This document shows, piece by piece, positions 58,101-64,000 of a stretch of DNA of 64,000 nt. Below the pieces are notes generated by a model that was given only the letters and a program-made list of their open reading frames with translations, did no database searches and had not been told where the DNA came from. The translations under genes were made by a program, and so were the position numbers. Position 1 is the stretch's first letter. Each line of letters opens with the position of its first letter. This DNA comes from Mytilus edulis (taxonomy: Eukaryota > Mollusca > Bivalvia > Mytilida > Mytilidae): the NCBI RefSeq assembly GCF_963676685.1, contig NC_092349.1, positions 43,043,426 through 43,107,425 on the forward strand. The letters run 5' to 3'.

Positions 58101-59449
58101 TGATGTACCGTACCAACGTCTTTTCTACATCAAAATCCAAGTCTAAAACATATTTGAAACTGCTCCAAAGCAAACATTCAAGTTAAACTAAAATATGACA
58201 AATCCCTTTTTTGATGCGACTGTCATACAAGTGAGAGGTTAAGCTAGCTATAAAACCAGGTTCAATCCACAATTTCTACATATGAAAATGCCTGTACCAA
58301 GTCAGGAATATGATCGTTGTTATCCATCCGTTTGATATGTTTGAGATTTTGATTTTGCCATTTGATTAGGGACTTTCCTTTTTGAATTTTCCTCGGAGTT
58401 CGGTATTTTTTGTGATTTTACTTTTTTTAGATATTGTAGGAAGACGTCAGCACTGTAGCTCCGGATGGTGAAAGTAAAAGCCGTTATATTCATTAGCATT
58501 ATGGTAAATTGTTGTCGTTAATTCTGCAGTATTTTATCCGGGACTTTAATAGCTTGCTTTGAGGTATAGATTTTGATCAATGATGAAGTCGTATTGTGAC
58601 CTTAAGTTGCTATCTTTTACGTCATTATGCTCAGCTGTTGATTACTAAATATAAAAACGTATCAACATAGCGTAGGGTATCAATGGCCCATTTTCTTTGT
58701 TTCATTATCTTCTTTTTATTCCATTCTACATTTTTTTTTATGGATAAGTGAAACCTGCAATATTTGTATTATATAACTTGTTCGTGCACACAATGGTTGT
58801 ACGTGTTTCAGGGATAACAAATCTCTCATATTTAATAAACGTTGACTGCATTAAATATGTTTCTAAATTTGACTAACACGTTAATGAATATCTTTGTCTA
58901 TAGAATCCAACTTGCAAATATTCTGATAGATGAAGTATGTTTGATATTTTGTAAAATCATTTTTATCTATCGATCTAATTGGTGTTGCACATACGTGCTA
59001 TTTGATTTTTTTTCATTTGGTGATAAATGTTTTTGAATACTTACTATGAATCATAGTTATAAATAGAAATTTTGAAATGTGAATTAAAACTCAACATCTT
59101 CACTAAAGAAACTAAGAGTTGTAAATCTCAGTTAAAGATGTCATTTTAAATATACGTCTTTCTTTAAAAGAAATCTGTATATTCTTCTCTTTGACTTTCT
59201 TTTATCTATGATGAGTTTATTCTCTAACTTAATTTGTAATTTAAAATATTTTAACATAGGCACACTACTGTTACAAAAAAATCATTATGAAATCGATAGC
59301 TTTCACTCGAAACTGAAATCAGCTTTATAAAATGGATATACTAACTAGACAATTTCATCGATTATCACCGTTTAAATATAATTCAAATGTTTTGATCATT
59401 TCTATAAATTACCTGCACCAATGCACAAAATTAGAATGAAAAGTTTCAT
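55105..59449 (-). CDS. Secreted single-domain Kazal protease inhibitor 2
   Basis: Exons 59413-59449, 57339-57447 and 55105-55180 (introns 1965 and 2158 nt) give 73 residues. Signal peptide: '[16 protein letters not shown]'. Kazal domain: '[13 protein letters not shown]', '[18 protein letters not shown]', and a last exon ending '[16 protein letters not shown]'. Spacing C-x3-C-x7-C-x10-C-x6-C-x19-C. Intron phases (1, 2) and positions equal those of the 46452-47358 gene, so the two are paralogues. The predicted P1 residue is Phe here, against Ala in paralogue 1, so different protease targets are likely (inference). The last exon is the least certain part; it has a strong acceptor (CATCTATTTCAG), the right phase and the expected cysteine. 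A TATA box lies ~55 nt before the ATG. Confidence 0.87.
55440..55580 (+). repeat. RT-element 3' tail fragment
   Basis: 'GTCATGGCATTGTCAGTTTA' and 'GTTCCTTTGGTATCTTTCGC'; in Kazal 2 intron 2. Confidence 0.6.
55885..56065 (+). repeat. RT-element 3' tail fragment with G-runs
   Basis: 'GAGCAGGATCTGCCGAATCT' and 'GGAGCACCTGTGATCACTCC', then G10-T-G9 (55988-56007). Same tail as 7850-8060. Confidence 0.6.
56434..56475. repeat. Short hairpin, 14-bp arms
   Basis: CATTTTGAAATGAA and TTCATTTCAAAATG around a 14-nt loop. Confidence 0.6.
56590..56738. mobile_element. Foldback/MITE with ~45-bp imperfect inverted ends
   Basis: 'TTGAATGCTTCTTTTAGTAA' ... 'GTAAACGCGTTGA' pairs with 'TCAACGCATTTACACC' ... 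'AAAAAAGCATTCAAG'. In Kazal 2 intron 2. Confidence 0.65.
57770..57895 (+). repeat. RT-element 3' tail fragment
   Basis: 'TTTAGCCCATGGCGTTGTCA' and 'GACTGTCCCTTTGGTATCTT'; in Kazal 2 intron 1. Confidence 0.6.
58210..58425 (+). repeat. Family A repeat, near full length
   Basis: From 'GATGCGACTGTCATACAAGT' through 'CTGTACCAAGTCAGGAATAT' to the T-rich end. A family C piece follows to ~58630. Confidence 0.75.
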
Positions 59450-59501
59450 GTTAGTCCTTCTGCAGTTATCTAACAAATGACAATTCCGGACCACGCGACA
59501 G

Positions 59502-59508
59502 ATTTATA
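59502..59508 (-). promoter_or_regulatory. TATA box of Kazal 2 gene
   Basis: TATAAAT on the minus strand, 53-59 nt upstream of the ATG at 59449, leaving room for a short 5' UTR. No equivalent was found before Kazal 1. Confidence 0.5.
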
Positions 59509-59509
59509 A

Positions 59510-60232
59510 CAGATATCTTAACTTTACCAGATGATTCGGTCTCATACAAACTAAATAGACCAACACACAGATTAATCTTATATTGGTTAAACATGTCTTA
59601 CTACTTTTAGTAAGGATATGCAGAATTATTTAAACTATGATAACCATTCCAAATAAAAAACTCTTTAAAACTTCAACTTTTAAAACATAAACGTACTAAA
59701 TTATTTCAGCTATTTTTGTTATACACAAGAGTGGCGACTTGTTAAGACAATATATTCAATTAAATTAGTTTGCCGGCTCACAATTATCAGATATTCTTAA
59801 AAAAAAATACGCAAAATTGTAATATTCGATTTGAAAATCAACTTGATAATAAAATATCTGTCAAGTGTTGTTCAGGAGCCTAACGTCACACCAACGATCC
59901 ATATATCATACTGAAGTGAATTGAAACAAACGCGTTGTCTCAACTACCTGATGTAATAAAAAGGCATAAATCTTTAACATTTTGCATGCTTAATTATCTT
60001 TTTACGTTATGAGTATTGTATCTAAAAAAAATGTCAATCGAACCTCACATGTAATGATCACTTGGTTTTATATTGCTTTGATTGGTCGCTATAAATGTAT
60101 AACTGAGTAAATTATTATGAAAATATGTAGAACATTTGGACGTTCGTTATTATCGTCAAACCGACTGGTCGACGATCTGTACATATCATAATTATTGTGA
60201 AATATTGTAAAATAGAAATATATTTTTCACAT
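59510..60232. other. Intergenic, nothing recognised
   Basis: Upstream flank of Kazal 2, AT-rich, no feature supported. Confidence 0.35.
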
Positions 60233-60236
60233 TTAA

Positions 60237-60521
60237 GGTGGTACCTAACACTACAGGGAGATAACTCTGTAAAGTCAGCTAAACGTTTTAATTACGTTGT
60301 GTTGTAAAAGGAATATTAAGCTTCTCAATGATCAAAATTGGTGTTTGTCAAACTGCTATATTACTAGTGTAATTTTTTCTGACAAAACGTTGGTTCAAAA
60401 TTTTTGAAATGTTTATATTTTTGTTAAAAGGTCAAAGTAAAGGTCAAAGTAAATACTTTGACAAAGTTTTATGAAAATTAAACGAGCCAAAGTAATTTTA
60501 GTGAAAGTGTTGGGTACCACC
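60237..60521 (+). mobile_element. GGTGGTACC MITE, copy 2, TTAA-flanked
   Basis: GGTGGTACCTAACACT at the left and GTGTTGGGTACCACC at the right, with TTAA on both sides (60233-60236 and 60522-60525), as for piggyBac-type insertion. Interior shared with 50139-50410. Confidence 0.8.
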
Positions 60522-60782
60522 TTAATTCATCATAACCATAATAACTATTTTGAAAACGGTGCAACTCAACAATTTTAATTGAACCATGGAAACACAAGAC
60601 CATATACGACGAACTTCTTAACATAGTTGGTCCAAGAATCAAGAAGACATTTACGTTGCCAATTTTCCTGCACCAGATGCGTATTTCGACAATACATGTC
60701 TCTTCAGTGATGCTCGTGGCCAAACTGTTTGAAATCCAAAGCTTATATAAAAGATGAAGAGCTATAATCCAAAAGGTCCAAA

Positions 60783-61452
60783 CTTGCCATCACTTTAAGA
60801 CATTTATCTACTGGTGACAAGTATTCGACCTTGCAGTATGACTTTAGAGTTGCTCAGAATACTATAACACATTTTATCCGAGGTTTGCCGAGCAATAGTT
60901 GAAGAATATAAATTTAAGGTGATGTCATATCCAACTGACTTAATGATTAAAAGATCCATTGCCTAATGATGACTTGAACATGCCATACTTTCTATTAGGT
61001 GACGACGCATTTGGGTTGAGAACGTATTTGATGAAGTCATATTCCATATGCGAAATGTTAAAAGAACAAGCAATAACACATTACAGAATATCCAGGGGGG
61101 GGGGGGGGGGGGGCGAGTGATGGAAAATGCATTCGGAAATCACAGAAAAGGCAAAAATTTCTTTCCGATATGGTGCAAGTACCACACATCGTGAGTGTCA
61201 TAATGTGTATGTTTGCACACTTAATGAGGATACGATATCCAAACCTGCAAAATGTCCATCTTGACATAGAAGACGACCTTCTCAATCTTGTACCAGTCTT
61301 TGGCGAGCTTATGCAAACATGCATGAGTTCAATAATGTAGCAGGCCCAAAGAGGGATACGGTTGCAACAAAGAGAGAGAATACTTCAATCTCTATTTCAA
61401 TAGCCCAACTGGATCTGTACCATGGCAGGAATGCATTGTAACATCACAATAA
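60783..61452 (+). pseudogene. PIF/Harbinger transposase pseudogene
   Basis: Fragments in shifting frames, in the family's order: 'AITLRHLSTGDKYSTLQYDF', 'EVCRAIVEEYKFKVMSYP', '[19 protein letters not shown]' (catalytic Asp region), 'HYRISR', then 'RVMENAFG' (catalytic Glu), 'MFAHLMRIRYPNLQN' and 'YFNSPTGSVPWQECIV' near the end. At least three frameshifts, and a run of 19 G (61095-61113) replacing the codons between ISR and RVMENAFG, destroy it. Family by motif recall; the left part with the first catalytic Asp is missing. Confidence 0.85.
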
Positions 61453-61582
61453 ATGTTTATATATGTTTTATCCTACATTGTATTTGTCATAATAATTTTT
61501 CATTTTATTCAAGAAATGTTTTAATAAAGCATAAAAATATGAATAACTAAAAAAAGATATGAATAGAAAAATAGTTAAAAAG

Positions 61583-61797
61583 TAAAATCACAAAAATACT
61601 GTTCCCAAGGAAAATTCAAAAAGGAAAGTCCCCAATCAAATGGCAAAATCAAAAGTTCAAACACATCAAACGAATGGATAATAACTGTCATAATCCTGAC
61701 TTGGTACAGGCATTTTCTTATGTAGAAAATGGTGGATTGAACCTGGTTTTATAGCTAGCTAAACCTCTCACTTGTATGACAGTCGCATCAAATTCCT
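61583..61797 (-). repeat. Family A repeat, near full length
   Basis: Reverse copy of 58210-58425, including 'CCTGACTTGGTACAGGCATT' and 'TGTATGACAGTCGCATCAAA'. Confidence 0.75.
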
Positions 61798-62441
61798 TTA
61801 TATTGTGACCGAAAAATATAAAAATTTAATGAATAAAAAAAAAGGAAAAAACAAATATGAATAAAAAACAGTAAAAAAATATATATGAAAAAAAAATAGT
61901 TACCAAAAATACTTTATTACAACACGTAACCAAACCGCATCACTTTTCGGATAGACAGCGAAACAGACGGACTGACACACTGTGATAGGTTTTTTAAAGA
62001 AGGGCGAAAGATACTAGAAAGACAGTCAAACTCAAAAAGCATACACAATCTACTTTATTATTAAACCAATTATAATGACTTTAAAAACTCTCTGTCGGAA
62101 TGAATAACACAAAATGAGATACTTATTCGAATACATAATACGGTATCTTAGCATTTTCTGGATCCGGGTCTGAAATGTTTATTAAATCACTCAGATGAAA
62201 AGAAAGACACACTGACGCGCCAACTATCTGCTTGTCTTTTTGGTGAAGGTGATGCAGTCATAGATCTGTTGGCAATACCACCCCATCCCGATACTGGCAC
62301 ACTTGACCCAGCGAAAGAAGATCGAATAAGCTGAAATTGGGACGTATTTTGTTGTGAAACCCTATTGACATCTTGTGACTACCACATAGAAGTGTTTGAC
62401 TATGGATAAGCTTGCCATGGAGATGGTGGTGGTGGTTAACA

Positions 62442-62753
62442 TTATGTGGAGGAGCTGCTAGATGGTGCTTGCAGAGGTTGCATCTGTTGTCTTATTTGCG
62501 GTGGTACCACTTGAGTAAGGACGCTTTGTGCTATGTTTGTCTGGTCATTTTTTGTGATGTACCTGTAAATAGTGTTACTGATGTCTTGCTGACATCGCCG
62601 CCATATGACGTCATCTTGCAAAGTAATTACCGTACGTATCCAGTCAACAAATGCTTCTCGTTCCTTGCCGGAGCTGACTGGTCGCAATATCTCTAGCACT
62701 TGCTGCTGGAGGGCCATCATCTTATTGCTGCCAGCCAGGAGAACATCATCAGT
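62442..62753 (-). pseudogene. Possible Harbinger companion protein, C-terminal part
   Basis: Open on the minus strand from just after a TAA at 62754 to a TAA at 62442. It reads 'DDVLLAGSNKMMALQQQVLE', 'EREAFVDWIRTV', 'DDVIWRRCQQDISNTIYRYI' and then a Q/P/S-rich end. PIF/Harbinger elements carry a second, DNA-binding (Myb/SANT/MADF-like) gene, and this ORF converges with the transposase pseudogene 1 kb away. I infer it is that second gene's remnant; the DNA-binding part itself is not visible and the function is unproven. Confidence 0.4.
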
Positions 62754-63300
62754 TTATGTTATATCATGCGTATGTTTGTGTTTTTTTTATTTCAGTCATG
62801 TCGTTGTCGAAATGCTTAGCATGTCAGCTGGGGTTTCAACGAATTCATCAGCAGATTGGCAGAGGAAGCACAGTGTTCAGCTGTTAGTAATTTCATGTTT
62901 TAAAAGGGAAAAGGACAAATTGATTAAAAAAATCTCAAATTATTAGTTGAAACTTAAACGATAAAAGAGTCCAATCGTATTACTCTATTTCTTTTGTCAT
63001 ATAGATTTGTAGACGCATATAAATTCAAAATAATAAAAGAAATAATAAAAAGAACACCTTGAAATATGACACTGACAACTCTAGTTATCATATAACGTAT
63101 CATATGATATGCTACTATGAAGGTCCACTAACCTCAGTCTGAAAACGAAATCAAAAAATTTTCCAAAAGAGCTTCCTCAAGTCCAGCTGTAATATAATTT
63201 ATCTTATAGACAAGAAAATAAAAGCAATCTTAAAAAGACTCCCTTTCCCCCAAAAAACATAACAAAGCAAAGAAAAGTTAAACTATCAAATGTTGAATGC
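62754..63300. other. Intergenic, nothing recognised
   Basis: No supported gene. The plus-strand frame 62605-62946 is antisense to the Harbinger-like ORF and has no motif. Confidence 0.35.
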
Positions 63301-63306
63301 ATTTTT

Positions 63307-64000
63307 AGCTCACCTGGCCTAAAAGGCCATGTGAGCTTTTCTCATCACTTGGCGTCCGTCGTCGTCGTCGTCGTCGTCGACTTCGTTAACAATTTTTCAA
63401 ACATCTTCTTCTCTGAAACTACTGAATGGATTTGAATGAAACTTAGCATGATTGTTCCTTAGAGTATCTTGCACAAAGTGTGTGCTTCGATTTTTGATCC
63501 GTCAAAAAACATGGCCGCCGTTACTTAAAATAGAACATAGGGGTCAAATGCAGTTTTTGGCTTATATCTCAAAAACGAAAGCATTTAGAGCAAATCTGAC
63601 ATGGGGGTAAAAATGTTCATTAGGTCAAGATCTATCAGCCCTGAAATTTTCAGATGAATCAAACAAACCATTGTTGGGTTGCTGCCACTTAATTGGTAAT
63701 TTTAAGGAAATTTTGCAGTTTTTGGTCATTATCTTGAATACTATTATAGATACAGATAAACTGTTAATAGCAAAAATGGTAAGCAAAGTAAGATCTACAA
63801 ATAAGTCAATTTGACCAAAATTGTCAATTGACCTCTTAAGGAGTTATTGCCCTTTAAAGACTTTTTTTCACAATTTGTTCATCATGTTGACTTACTTTAA
63901 AAAATCTTCTCCTTTGAAACTGCTGTATCAATTTCAGCCAAACTTAGGCTAAATGAGTTTTAGAGTTTCAGAGTATCTAGTATAAATTTTATATTTCATT
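63307..64000 (+). repeat. AGCTCACC hairpin-capped repeat, copy 3, cut by window end
   Basis: Same subfamily as 43420-44805: hairpin AGCTCACCTGGCC/GGCCATGTGAGCT, GTC-microsatellite at 63354-63380, one ~500-bp unit and the start of the shorter unit. Very similar to copy 1. Confidence 0.85.

Noticed and set aside
62605-62946. 113-codon plus-strand frame
   Set aside because: Antisense to the Harbinger-like ORF; no motif, no splice context.

Overview
This is invertebrate nuclear DNA: AT-rich, intron-rich and dense in interspersed repeats. The repeat families (for example those carrying 'GACGAAACGCGCGTC', 'CTGACTTGGTACAGG' and 'AGCTCACCTGGCC') and the gene models fit a bivalve mollusc, most likely a mytilid mussel. 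The species is inferred from recall of such repeats and was not searched.

Five host genes can be built exon by exon with consistent splice phases, plus one single-exon gene counted among them as noted here. (1) 298-3791 (+): the 3' half of a CYP2-type cytochrome P450, with its first exons off the left edge. (2) 10874-11986 (-): a single-exon B-box/beta-propeller (TRIM-like) protein. (3) 17165-29143 (-): a 13-exon TMCO6-like importin-alpha-related armadillo protein of 477 residues. (4) 37577-40802 (+): MND1, the meiotic partner of HOP2, complete except for the exon carrying the ATG. (5) 46452-47358 and 55105-59449 (both -): two three-exon genes for small secreted single-domain Kazal protease inhibitors with the same intron phases. 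TMCO6 and MND1 lie head to head; an E2F-like element sits by the TMCO6 5' end.

The rest is mostly mobile DNA. There are 5'-truncated LINEs (5.6-6.7 kb and 29.9-30.8 kb), a LINE with a twin-priming-type inversion carrying several nested insertions (32.6-37.5 kb), copies of another reverse-transcriptase element (6.9-10.5 kb, 49.2-49.7 kb and loose 3' tails), a tRNA-derived SINE in four copies (one full length with a 10-bp target duplication), a decayed PIF/Harbinger transposon (60.8-62.8 kb), many MITEs and foldback elements, and three copies of a hairpin-capped ~1.4-kb repeat.

The most unusual structure is inside TMCO6. The 3' 99 nt of one exon plus 21 nt of intron is repeated in tandem eight times at a 120-bp period; every copy keeps the reading frame and the splice donor. 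Two more coding-exon boundaries in the window are also tandemly duplicated: a TMCO6 acceptor (4 x 26 bp) and the last codons of MND1 (about 3 x 58 bp). No CRISPR array, rRNA or functional tRNA was seen.
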